From JBCDHN01 sp964351855 (GTDB taxonomy: Bacteria > Verrucomicrobiota > Verrucomicrobiia > Verrucomicrobiales > DEV007): DNA of 41,436 nt. Each line of letters opens with the position of its first letter. The first letter of the stretch is position 1. Location: assembly GCA_964351855.1 (NCBI GenBank), contig CAYGQD010000038.1, positions 1-41,436 of the forward strand, written 5' to 3'. Positions 26,413 through 34,023 of this stretch are shown here, in pieces. The notes under the pieces were generated by a model. It was not told the origin of the DNA. It worked only from the letters and a program-made list of their open reading frames with translations, and did not search any database. The position numbers and the translations under genes were made by a program.

Positions 26413-27195
26413 TTAGTTGGTCAGAACCATTTCCTCGGTCGCGGGCTCGGACTCCCGGACCACGTGAACGGACTCGGCCCGATCCGGGGCTTGCGCCTCC
26501 GTGGTCGTTCCCTCCCCTACTTCCTCGGTGTTCCGCTTCCGCGTCGGCAGACTCACGATTCGGCGCGCTACCTCATACTCGGCTACGAAGTCGGGTCGCT
26601 CATCCTCGAACTGAGGCATCAGATGATCCAGCACCTCGCGAAGCAGATTCGCTGCCGCCCTCACCTCGTCCTTGAGGATCCGGGTCAGGGTCGTGCGGGA
26701 GACGATCGCATTGCGCGGGGCCATCACCACCGCCTCATACGCCGCCGTCCGGCTCTCCAGCTCGGTCAGGTGGGTCGGCTTCAAGCCATAATCGGCCAAG
26801 GCCTCCTCCCGCTCCGCCGCCAGCTCCCGAATCGCCGTCGCCACCTCGGGCAACTTCCCATCGGCCAGGTCGCGCAAGCCAGAGCGCGTCACCTTCACCT
26901 TCGCCAGCAGCACCGCATTCTTCTCCCGGGCGGCAAACCCGCGCAAGATCCCGCTCACCACCATCGTCGAATCGATCAGCAGGTCTTCCACCTGGCCTTT
27001 ATCCGCCGTCACCCCGTTCGTCGGGCTCTCCTGTTTCTGCGTCAAGCTATCGATCAGCTTGACCCGTCCTTCCAGCTCTTCCACAAGCTGGACGATCACC
27101 GGCACGCCTGCCCAGATTGGCTGGTTCGTGTCGGTCGTGAGGAAATTGCGAACCGTCTTCAACATGTTCGCGTTTTCGAGTTGTCGTTTTTCCAT
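26413..27195 (-). CDS. Helical protein of unknown function
   Basis: The 260-residue protein is mostly helical and charged, with no signal peptide or membrane segment and a disordered acidic tail (TTTEAQAPDRAESV). I do not recognise a family. It begins MEKRQLENANMLKTVRNFL and has long amphipathic helices (LAKVKVTRSGLRDLADGKLP). It lies alone between a terminator and an AT-rich upstream region with promoter-like hexamers, so it is probably its own transcript. It has the same general character as the unknown protein at 14040-14813. It lies at the downstream end of the defence island; membership in it is not proven. Confidence 0.65.
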   Translation of the reverse strand: MEKRQLENANMLKTVRNFLTTDTNQPIWAGVPVIVQLVEELEGRVKLIDSLTQKQESPTNGVTADKGQVEDLLIDSTMVVSGILRGFAAREKNAVLLAKVKVTRSGLRDLADGKLPEVATAIRELAAEREEALADYGLKPTHLTELESRTAAYEAVVMAPRNAIVSRTTLTRILKDEVRAAANLLREVLDHLMPQFEDERPDFVAEYEVARRIVSLPTRKRNTEEVGEGTTTEAQAPDRAESVHVVRESEPATEEMVLTN

Positions 27196-27271
27196 TGGTC
27201 TATGCGTTGGATGTTTTCGTATGGTGGTTCACCACTCCCGATCCCTCATTGGCAGGATGGGTTATGGTTGT

Positions 27272-27300
27272 GCTATAGATTATGGTAAACATATAAACAA
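27272..27300 (-). promoter_or_regulatory. Candidate promoter in AT-rich region
   Basis: On the minus strand TTGTTT and TATAGC are 17 bases apart, about 77 bases before the ATG at 27195. The region 27196-27390 is markedly AT-richer than its neighbours. The match to consensus is partial. Confidence 0.35.
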
Positions 27301-27390
27301 GCAAGTAAAATAGTTAAGTTTTCTGTAATATATTGAGAAAGCCGTAAAGAGAACCCAGAATTCGGCCTAACAAAAAGATACCTAAGCCAC

Positions 27391-28137
27391 TCAGGCAGTG
27401 GGCGGGGAGATCTTTTCCCATACCGCCTTTTGAAACCACCGCGGCATGGGATCACTCTTCAGTTCCAAGTCGCGCCCATCGGTGATTTCCGCGACCCAGA
27501 GCCGATCGGTGGCTTGGCGGGAGTTGTCGAACAGATAGGCGCGGTTCGTGTGCTTCACCGCTTCTACCAGCAAATCTAAGGACCGAGCATAGCGGCTCAC
27601 GATCTTGTCTTCCGGTACATCATGCCCGCCCAAATTCACCCGAGCCTTTACCCGCGCCACATTGATCGCCGGATCTTCCGTGGCAATGTAATAGAGGTAG
27701 GTGCGGTAGCCGAGTGACTGAGCCTTTTTGAGGAGAGCCACCTTATCGGGTGATGACATCACCGTCTCAAAGGAAAAAGAAACCCGACGTTCCAACAGCT
27801 TTTGCCGCAGAAAATCCGCCGCCACGGAAGCAAAGTAGGCATTCACCAGAACCTGATGAAAGCTCAATTTTCCATCCGTGAAGCGGAGGTATTCCGCATC
27901 CTCGTCCATCTCTGCGTTTCGGAGCAGGGTAGAGTTCCGGAAAAAGGGCAGAATCTCCTCCGCGCTCGTGTTGACATCATAGTCTCCCACATCCAGGAAA
28001 CCCCGCTTTGCGATGTCCTTCTGAATTTCATCCGGATTCAGATAAACACCCACCAGCTTTTGCGGAAGGACGTCTTTGATCGTGCTCTTCCCGGACCCGT
28101 TGGGACCGGCGAACATCCGCAGGCGAGGGATGGTCAT
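27391..28137 (-). CDS. Zeta-toxin-like P-loop kinase
   Basis: The 248-residue protein matches the zeta-toxin / COG4185 group: P-loop GPNGSGKST (11-19), a LNPDEI acceptor-site segment, FSFETVMSS, and the arginine-rich GGHDVPEDKIVSRYARSLDL lid. Zeta toxins phosphorylate UDP-N-acetylglucosamine or related nucleotide sugars, blocking wall synthesis; for the COG4185 branch the substrate is less certain. The gene starts 2 bases after the stop of a small upstream gene (TAA-CG-ATG), a layout typical of a toxin-antitoxin operon. It might instead be a housekeeping small-molecule kinase. Confidence 0.82.
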   Translation of the reverse strand: MTIPRLRMFAGPNGSGKSTIKDVLPQKLVGVYLNPDEIQKDIAKRGFLDVGDYDVNTSAEEILPFFRNSTLLRNAEMDEDAEYLRFTDGKLSFHQVLVNAYFASVAADFLRQKLLERRVSFSFETVMSSPDKVALLKKAQSLGYRTYLYYIATEDPAINVARVKARVNLGGHDVPEDKIVSRYARSLDLLVEAVKHTNRAYLFDNSRQATDRLWVAEITDGRDLELKSDPMPRWFQKAVWEKISPPTA

Positions 28138-28139
28138 CG

Positions 28140-28418
28140 TTAAGGGATTCTCACTTTGGTTCCGAGCGGAATACTCAGCGGTGTCTCCAACGGTTTCACC
28201 AACGTCCGCGTCCCATCCGCAAAGACTCGATAAAGTCCTGCGTCGTCACTCACCAACACCGTCTGACCGCTGGCCAGCGCTTCCCAAAACGCCACATCCA
28301 CCGCCGCACCAGAGAGGCTTGGTATCTGTTCTTCCAGGTAGTCCAGCGTTCGTTCCGGATCCTTTGCCAGGTCGTTCGGTGTCTGGGACTCCAACGGTGA
28401 TTCGGCGTTGGTTTTCAT
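28140..28418 (-). CDS. Small partner of the zeta-like kinase (putative antitoxin)
   Basis: The 92-residue protein has no recognised domain and no resemblance to the helical epsilon or PezA antitoxins. Its first 45 residues are acidic and helical (DLAKDPERTLDYLEEQIPSL). The second half is strand-rich (GQTVLVSDDAGLYRVFADGT, ending LGTKVRIP). It is located directly upstream of the zeta-like gene with a 2-base gap, so co-translation is likely. An antitoxin role is inferred from size and position alone. Confidence 0.6.
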   Translation of the reverse strand: MKTNAESPLESQTPNDLAKDPERTLDYLEEQIPSLSGAAVDVAFWEALASGQTVLVSDDAGLYRVFADGTRTLVKPLETPLSIPLGTKVRIP

Positions 28419-28574
28419 AGGGGAAGGTGCGGTCAGAATGCGGAGAGATCAAGCACCAACGATTTCGGATATGTTCGTCTTGAAGGCCGTTGATTTGGCG
28501 AAGGGTTGACTGCTTGTCCGGCTCAGGAGCCCAGAATGAGCCGCTCCGTCAACAACCTGTCATTCTGATTCTTT

Positions 28575-28641
28575 AACCGCAGATGACGCAGATTCTCTTT
28601 CTGAGTTTCTTCATCTGTGCCCATGTGCGAAATCTGCGGTT
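28575..28641. repeat. 67-bp inverted-repeat element
   Basis: AACCGCAGAT at 28575-28584 and ATCTGCGGTT at 28632-28641 are perfect 10-base arms; similarity continues imperfectly inward for about 10 more bases (CGCA-AT). It lies between the partner gene and the HsdR remnant. It is a different family from the 102-bp elements, but similar in design. Confidence 0.6.
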
Positions 28642-28660
28642 CCAATAAATGCCCGTGCGG

Positions 28661-28860
28661 CTCGCACTTCCATGAGAAGATGTTTCTGCGGACCGTGTTC
28701 CAGCTCACTCCGTAGGAAAAGCCGATCGCGTCAGTGGTGGTGAAAAGCTGCTGCGCCACGAACAGCTCGGGCGTCTCGCGGTGGTAACGGCGGATCTGGT
28801 CCACTCCTGGGCAAACGGCTTGTGCTTGTTCTACAATGCCAGCATTCTTGTTAAAGGCTA
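28661..28860 (-). pseudogene. Remnant of a type I restriction R subunit (HsdR)
   Basis: About 67 residues in one frame read like the N-terminal part of an HsdR protein: AFNKNAGIVEQAQAV, then RRYHRETPELFVAQQLF, and GVSWNTVRRNIFSWK, which match the segment between the nuclease domain and the first helicase motif. The frame opens inside the 3' end of the res gene and runs to 28523, but the last 45 residues come from an inverted-repeat element and other sequence. No helicase motifs follow. The likely reading is the scar of a lost type I system. The match rests on recalled family patterns, so it is moderate. Confidence 0.45.
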
Positions 28861-31536
28861 TCACTTGCCAAGGTGATCGATCGACATATTTTCGGAAATT
28901 GTATCGTGAGGGATGAGCCGATAAATCCACGGTTTGCCTCCGTGTTTAGCGGCGTAGTCGGTTGCATTCTTACACCACTTTTCGGCGGCATCCTTTTTCG
29001 CAATAACATCGGCGTCATTCAACGCCGTCCGCTTTTTCGGCTCCAGCATGTAAATCGCAACAGTTGTCTCGGCGACGAAATCGGGTAGATACTCGGGATG
29101 ATCGGCTCCGAGCTTGTAAAAGATCTGGAATTGGCCTTTAGCGGGTTTGAACCACTTTTCAGCCTCGCGGTCCAGAATCACGGCAAGAATGCGTTCCGCC
29201 TCGGAGTCAAATTTCTGGACTGAATAGAGGCATTTCTTGAATCCGCCGAAGAGGTATTTTGACATGCTACTCTTGTCTTTCGGCGAGACTCTAAAATCGA
29301 GGGGAGCTTCGTTGGCGGAGGCCGTGTAGGCGCTCGGCTTTAGCTCGGTAAAGCCTTTACTAATCACCACTTCGTATTTTACGGCTCCATCTTCCCAGTA
29401 ATGCTTCTGCATCTGGACGTGGATAAAGTCAGCGATATCCTTTTGATACCGCCAGAGAACCTTGGGGACTTCATCCTCCTTAAGATAGCTCTTGAAGTGG
29501 TTAACCGTCTGAGTTGCCAGATCATAGAGCAGGTCCGCGTGTTGTTCGTAGGCTATATCATCGAAATTAATCAGACCACTCACGATATAGTCCTCAAGCC
29601 GTTTTTCATGAGCCGCGACTTTCGCAAAACCGATCGTCTCCCCCTCACGTGTCCGGAGCAGTTGGACCCAGAGTTCTTCGGGAATCGGTTGGAAGTTAAA
29701 GGAAGAAACGTCAAGCTGAAAGGCATTGAAACCGGATTCGACGTTACCTTCTGGAACGACGAGGATGCGCGGGATGTCAATCGTCTGCTGGACGACGAGT
29801 TCGGTGGTCTTTTTGACAATGGCCGCAATATCAGGCTTCTCCGTGACGCCTTCCAACTCCAACTGCTCCGGTGCAAATTGGGATGAGACTTCTTGGACGA
29901 CCGATGTTTGGATTTCCTCGGTGTTGAGATAGTTGGTCGACGGGACCTTACCCGGCTTGTTTTCCAGCTTCTTGATCGCTTCGTAAGCTGCCTGGGCAAC
30001 CTTTAGTTCGACGGCATTAGTAAATACAGGCGTCGCATCGGTCTTCGCGATCTCCGTGGAACTGGTTGGATGCATCAGCGCCGTTCCCAGCTGGTTGGCC
30101 AGTGTGCTTTGAGAAATGACCGTCTTCGTCTTCTTCTCAATCTCATCGGGATCGAGCACGACCGTCTGCATGCGGATCTGGGAATCCGGACGGTTCGCCT
30201 CGTCGACGATCTCCTGGAACTTGTCGTGCGCCACAATGTTGAGGCGATCAACGGCAGTGACGCCGACACGCTTGCCATAGGGCAGGCGGAGTCCTCTGCC
30301 AATCGACTGCTCGATGAGAATGCGGGCGTTCGCGGCGCGGAGTGGCACGATAGTGTAGAGGTTGGTCACGTCCCAACCTTCCTTGAGCATATTCACGTGG
30401 ATCACGATCTCGGTGGCCTCGTCGGCGTGCTCCACCTTGAGCAGGCGGTTGATCATTTCCTCTTCCTCCGCCCCCGTCTTGCTGGAATCCACCTGGATTA
30501 CTTTATCTCGGTAGTGCCCCTCAAAGAACGCTTCTGACTCGATCCGTTTTTTGAGCTGTTCGGCGTGGGTAATATCGCGGGCGATCACCAGAATGAAGGG
30601 CTTGACGATCTCGCGATTGGTTTCGCGGGCGTAGGTCTCCAGCTTCACCTTGGTTTGCTCGTGGAGGCGGACGCCGTCTTCGAGTTTCAACTCCTCGATG
30701 GCTTCTTTGCTCATTCCATCGGGATTGAAGTTCTTCCGCGTTACCACGGCAGGCTCTTTAACAAAGCCGTCGGCGATGGCGCGCCCCAGTGCGTAGTCGT
30801 AGATGACGTTGTTAAAAGGAATCGCACCTTTGGCAGTTTCCACGAACGGTGTCGCAGTCAGTTCAAGCCCGAGAATCGGCTTCAACTCATTGATCGCGCG
30901 TAATCCTGCTTTGGCGCGGTAACGGTGGGACTCGTCCATGAGGAGGACGAGATCCGGCAGGGCCGCGAGGTAATCGAAGTAGCTTTCCCCGATGTATTCC
31001 GAGAGCCGCTTGATCTTCGGGGCTTTGCCGCCCCGGACTTCGGAGTCGATCTTGCTGATGTTGAAGATGTTGATCTTGCAGCGCAGCACCTGGTCGAAAA
31101 GGGTGCCGGCCTTGGACTCGTAGTCGTCGCCGGTAATGATCTCCGGGGCTTCCTGAGCGAACTCGGCAATGCCTTTGAAGACATACTTCGGCGTGTTCGG
31201 CGTGAAGTCGGCGATCAGCTTGTTGTAGATCGTCAGGTTCGGCGCGAGGACGAAGAAGTTGTTGATGCCGTGGGCGAGGTGCAGGTAGGTGACGAAGGCA
31301 CCCATGAGCCGCGTCTTGCCGACGCCGGTGGCGAGGGCGAAGCAGAGCGAGGGAAACTCCCGCTCGAAATCGGTGACGGACGGATACTCGCTTTGGATCA
31401 ATTCCAGCGCTTCGGCCACCGCCGTCGATTTGCGTGGCGGGACGATCTCGGTGATCCGGTCGAGGATTTCGAGCGAATGGCGTTGCGGTGGGCGGAGGCT
31501 CAGGCGTCCGGAAATGGCGTTGACGTGGCGGTTCAT
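28861..31536 (-). CDS. res: Type III-like restriction helicase/nuclease (Res)
   Basis: The 891-residue protein is a superfamily 2 helicase with Walker A ATGVGKT (69-75), DESH box (201-204), ELTATPF motif III and the C-terminal helicase half with GWDVTNLYTIVPLR and EQSIGRGLRLPYG. The C-terminus has a nuclease-like signature, YLPDFVAE followed by LEPKKR (about D819, E832, K834), matching the PD-(D/E)xK of type III Res. Such enzymes translocate along DNA and cut away from the recognition site when Mod is bound. Its ATG overlaps the stop of the RhuM-like gene (ATGA), so translation is coupled. Because mod seems truncated, whether this Res is active is uncertain. Confidence 0.85.
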   Translation of the reverse strand: MNRHVNAISGRLSLRPPQRHSLEILDRITEIVPPRKSTAVAEALELIQSEYPSVTDFEREFPSLCFALATGVGKTRLMGAFVTYLHLAHGINNFFVLAPNLTIYNKLIADFTPNTPKYVFKGIAEFAQEAPEIITGDDYESKAGTLFDQVLRCKINIFNISKIDSEVRGGKAPKIKRLSEYIGESYFDYLAALPDLVLLMDESHRYRAKAGLRAINELKPILGLELTATPFVETAKGAIPFNNVIYDYALGRAIADGFVKEPAVVTRKNFNPDGMSKEAIEELKLEDGVRLHEQTKVKLETYARETNREIVKPFILVIARDITHAEQLKKRIESEAFFEGHYRDKVIQVDSSKTGAEEEEMINRLLKVEHADEATEIVIHVNMLKEGWDVTNLYTIVPLRAANARILIEQSIGRGLRLPYGKRVGVTAVDRLNIVAHDKFQEIVDEANRPDSQIRMQTVVLDPDEIEKKTKTVISQSTLANQLGTALMHPTSSTEIAKTDATPVFTNAVELKVAQAAYEAIKKLENKPGKVPSTNYLNTEEIQTSVVQEVSSQFAPEQLELEGVTEKPDIAAIVKKTTELVVQQTIDIPRILVVPEGNVESGFNAFQLDVSSFNFQPIPEELWVQLLRTREGETIGFAKVAAHEKRLEDYIVSGLINFDDIAYEQHADLLYDLATQTVNHFKSYLKEDEVPKVLWRYQKDIADFIHVQMQKHYWEDGAVKYEVVISKGFTELKPSAYTASANEAPLDFRVSPKDKSSMSKYLFGGFKKCLYSVQKFDSEAERILAVILDREAEKWFKPAKGQFQIFYKLGADHPEYLPDFVAETTVAIYMLEPKKRTALNDADVIAKKDAAEKWCKNATDYAAKHGGKPWIYRLIPHDTISENMSIDHLGK

Positions 31537-32570
31537 GTTTCAGGAGTGTCCTTGGAAAAGTCTTCGAGGTGTTTGATGGAGTCTTCCGCTCCCCGATGTT
31601 CGAGGACAGCGCGTCTTCTTTCGGCAAAGGCGGCGTATTCTGCCCGCGCATGCTCGTCGGCATCAGCCTTTGAAACCGTTCCCGCGTTTTCCAAGACCTC
31701 ACGGTCGTTGAAGCGGAGAAATTCATCGAGCTTCGTCTGCCAGTCCTTGAGAAAGATTTGCTGGCGGCGGCGAGCTTGGTCTTCGGCGAAGTCCAGCCAC
31801 ATCACGACGATGCGGTTGAGTTCTTCGATCTCATGCGCCGAGAGGAAATTCTTGGCCACAGTGATATCACCCTTGCGCACAATCTCGCCCTTCCAGGTGG
31901 TCAGACCCATGTTCGGTTGGCTGGCATCGGCCCGATCCTTGATCAGTTCCGCCGCCGTCTTCCCCGTAGCAGCAAAGTGAAGCTTGTTCTGGATGGCCTT
32001 GAAAAAGGCGACCGTTTCCTTTTCCGAAGCTTGATAGTCAGCGGCGAGGGCGAAAATTTCGCGCACGCGAAGGTAAACCCGCCGTTCACTCGTCCGGATG
32101 TCGCGGATGCGTTCGAGGAGTTCATCGAAGTAATCGGGGATTCCCTGGGTATCGATGGGCGGGTTCTTGAGCCGCTCGTCATCCATCGTGAAGCCCTTGA
32201 CGAGGTATTCGCTCAGGCGCTCGGTGGCCCAGCGGCGGAACTGGACGCCTCGCGCGGAGCGCACCCGGTAACCGACGGCGAGGATGGCGTCGAGGTTGTA
32301 GTGCTCGATGACCCGTGCGACCTGTCGCTTCCCTTCCTGTCGAACCATTCGGAATTTCCTAATAGTTGGATTCGGGTCAATTTCCCCCGCTTCATAGAGG
32401 GTTTTGAGGTGTTCGTTGATAGTCGGCACCTCCACGTCGAAGAGTTCGCCCATGAGTTTCTGGCTGAGCCAAATCGTTTCCGCTTCGAAACGACATTCCA
32501 CGCGTGTTTGCCCATCCTCGGTGGTGTAGAGGAGGAATTCGCCCCCGGGTGCTGGAGGGTCTTCAGTCAT
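31533..32570 (-). CDS. RhuM-family protein
   Basis: The 345-residue protein has the RhuM/KilA-N-like pattern: AETIWLSQKLMGELFDVEVP (DNA-binding-like start), then INEHLKTLYEAGEI, VIEHYNLDAILAVGYRVRS and a long helical C-terminus. RhuM proteins were first named in Salmonella pathogenicity island 3 and are common between restriction genes; their biochemical role is not established. ATG at 32570 is chosen because GGAGAA lies 7 bases upstream; the frame extends further up with no such site. The start overlaps the GxxExxY stop (ATGA) and the stop overlaps the res ATG, so it is embedded in the operon. Confidence 0.85.
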   Translation of the reverse strand: MTEDPPAPGGEFLLYTTEDGQTRVECRFEAETIWLSQKLMGELFDVEVPTINEHLKTLYEAGEIDPNPTIRKFRMVRQEGKRQVARVIEHYNLDAILAVGYRVRSARGVQFRRWATERLSEYLVKGFTMDDERLKNPPIDTQGIPDYFDELLERIRDIRTSERRVYLRVREIFALAADYQASEKETVAFFKAIQNKLHFAATGKTAAELIKDRADASQPNMGLTTWKGEIVRKGDITVAKNFLSAHEIEELNRIVVMWLDFAEDQARRRQQIFLKDWQTKLDEFLRFNDREVLENAGTVSKADADEHARAEYAAFAERRRAVLEHRGAEDSIKHLEDFSKDTPET

Positions 32571-33037
32571 GTCTGTTCTCCTTCCCTCTCTTGATTCACA
32601 CGAAGGCACGAAGACACGAAGGATTGATCTCCGTTGACGATGCGCTTGACGCCTTCCTTGAAGGTGGCGGCTCCGTAGTTGATGAGGAGTCCGAGCGGAA
32701 GCTCGAGAAGGCGCAGGTAGGTCAAAACCTGCTTGGAATGCACTGGAGCCAAGCGCTTAACGGATTTCGGCTCCACCAGAAGAAGATTCTCCACTAACAG
32801 ATCCGCGCGAAACCCCTCGTCAAACTTAAGGCCAAAAACCTCGATCGGAACGGGAGCCTGCCTCGAAACCGTGAGCCCCTCTTCAGCCAACATCTTCGCG
32901 AGGACGACTTCATAAACGGATTCCAACAAGCCCGGTCCGAGTTCCTTGTGGAGCTGAAAGCCACAGTCCACCACAATTCGAGACAGCTCCTCTTTGTCTC
33001 TACTTCGTGTCTTCGTGTCTTCGTGTGAGTCCTTCAT
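32567..33037 (-). CDS. GxxExxY protein (PD-(D/E)xK-related)
   Basis: The 156-residue protein carries the motif GLLESVY (G36, E39, Y42). It also has the family's FDEGFRADLLVENLLLVEPKSV segment, resembling a nuclease core (D...E-x-K), and the basic ending ATFKEGVKRI. The family is widespread in environmental bacteria and has no proven function; a nuclease-like fold is inference. It overlaps mod by 4 bases and rhuM by 4 bases (ATGA at both). Its first and last codons are built from a 26-base inverted repeat (32596-32621 and 33003-33028): the N-terminal KDSHEDTKTRSRD and C-terminal SFVSSCLRV peptides are the translated repeat. This suggests the gene arrived as a short module. Confidence 0.85.
   Translation of the reverse strand: MKDSHEDTKTRSRDKEELSRIVVDCGFQLHKELGPGLLESVYEVVLAKMLAEEGLTVSRQAPVPIEVFGLKFDEGFRADLLVENLLLVEPKSVKRLAPVHSKQVLTYLRLLELPLGLLINYGAATFKEGVKRIVNGDQSFVSSCLRVNQEREGEQT
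32596..32621. repeat. Left inverted repeat of the GxxExxY module
   Basis: A 26-base arm starting TCACACGAAGGCACG, within the 3' end of the GxxExxY coding region. It is a near-perfect inverted copy (one mismatch) of 33003-33028. Confidence 0.85.
33003..33028. repeat. Right inverted repeat of the GxxExxY module
   Basis: The 26-base partner of 32596-32621, ending CTTCGTGTGA, within the 5' end of the GxxExxY coding region. The pair spans 433 bp. The same 26-bp ends, with 2-4 changes, delimit the 102-bp non-coding elements at 26006 and 26170. Confidence 0.85.
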
Positions 33038-34023
33038 AGTTCGAGTTCTTGTTGCCCGGGTTTTGGCGGGGCGTCGGGGAGGTTTTCGACGCGGAGGCTA
33101 TAGTCGTCCTTGCCCCATTCGCAGCGGTTGAGGACGGCTTTCGGGATCTTCTTCACCGTCAGGTTCGGGTAGCCTGACTGGCTGCCGCGGAAGGCGGTGC
33201 AGACGACGAGTAGGCTGCGCTCGGGGCCGACTTCGTCGCTGAGTTGCTGGAGCTGGGCGTGGGTGAGGCTGGCGGTGGTGACGTAGAGGAAATCCTGCTC
33301 AGTCGAGTGGCCGTGCTGCCAGTAGAGGCTGTCGCTCGGGGCGTAGGTGAAGCCTTCCAGCTTGCAGACTGCCTCCGCCAGCATGGCGGCGTTGTAGTCC
33401 GTGCTGATCACCCAATTGTCCCACTTGTCCTTTTCAAGCAGTGAGGGAGCGAGCTTGTAGTAGCGGAAGCCGCCGCCGCCTTTCCAATTGTTTGCAGATG
33501 ATACACCGTCCGGGTCGCTGCCATCAATTAATCGCTGCATGCGAGGAAGGCAATGCGTATGGCATTGTTCACCGAGTTCGATGCCAATCCAGCGGCGCCC
33601 CATCTTGTGAGCTACAGCTGCAGTAGTTCCAGATCCCAAGAAAGAATCTAGAATGAGGTCATTTTTATCGGTTGTGAACTCTAAGATCCGCTGAAGGAGC
33701 GCTTCGGGCTTCTTCCCTTTCGGTAGTCGCACTCCACCTTCCTTGTGAACGTTGTTTGAAAGAAGGTCATCCCACAGATTTGATCCTGCCAGCGCACTGG
33801 TTTCCACTCCATTGACCACTTTCACCTTGTTTCGATAGAACAGAAGCTGTTTCCCGGCCAAGAAGTAATAGTCATCCATATCTGGGCGTTCACTGCGGAA
33901 AACGGTTGCCGGATCCGCCCTAGAGTTTTGAAGAGCACTACGGGCTGCTTCATTCACATCTTTATCTCTGACCAGTGCAGGCTGCACAACGCGGTCCCGG
34001 AAGTGCAATACGAACTTCGTCAT
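33034..34023 (-). CDS. Type III-like DNA methylase (Mod), 5'-truncated
   Basis: The 329-residue product resembles the C-terminal half of a beta-class adenine methyltransferase: KKPEALLQRILEFT, then DSFLGSGTTAAVAHKMGRRW with the SAM-binding FxGxG motif (126-134), GIELGEQC, and a target-recognition-like C-terminus ending PKPGQQELEL. In beta-class enzymes the catalytic DPPY box lies before this region. It is absent here, and the start MTKFVLHFRDRVVQPALV matches what I recall of the middle of longer family members. I therefore read it as missing its first half and probably inactive, unless a split subunit supplies it. It overlaps AIPR (ATGA) and GxxExxY (ATGA). Confidence 0.75.
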   Translation of the reverse strand: MTKFVLHFRDRVVQPALVRDKDVNEAARSALQNSRADPATVFRSERPDMDDYYFLAGKQLLFYRNKVKVVNGVETSALAGSNLWDDLLSNNVHKEGGVRLPKGKKPEALLQRILEFTTDKNDLILDSFLGSGTTAAVAHKMGRRWIGIELGEQCHTHCLPRMQRLIDGSDPDGVSSANNWKGGGGFRYYKLAPSLLEKDKWDNWVISTDYNAAMLAEAVCKLEGFTYAPSDSLYWQHGHSTEQDFLYVTTASLTHAQLQQLSDEVGPERSLLVVCTAFRGSQSGYPNLTVKKIPKAVLNRCEWGKDDYSLRVENLPDAPPKPGQQELEL

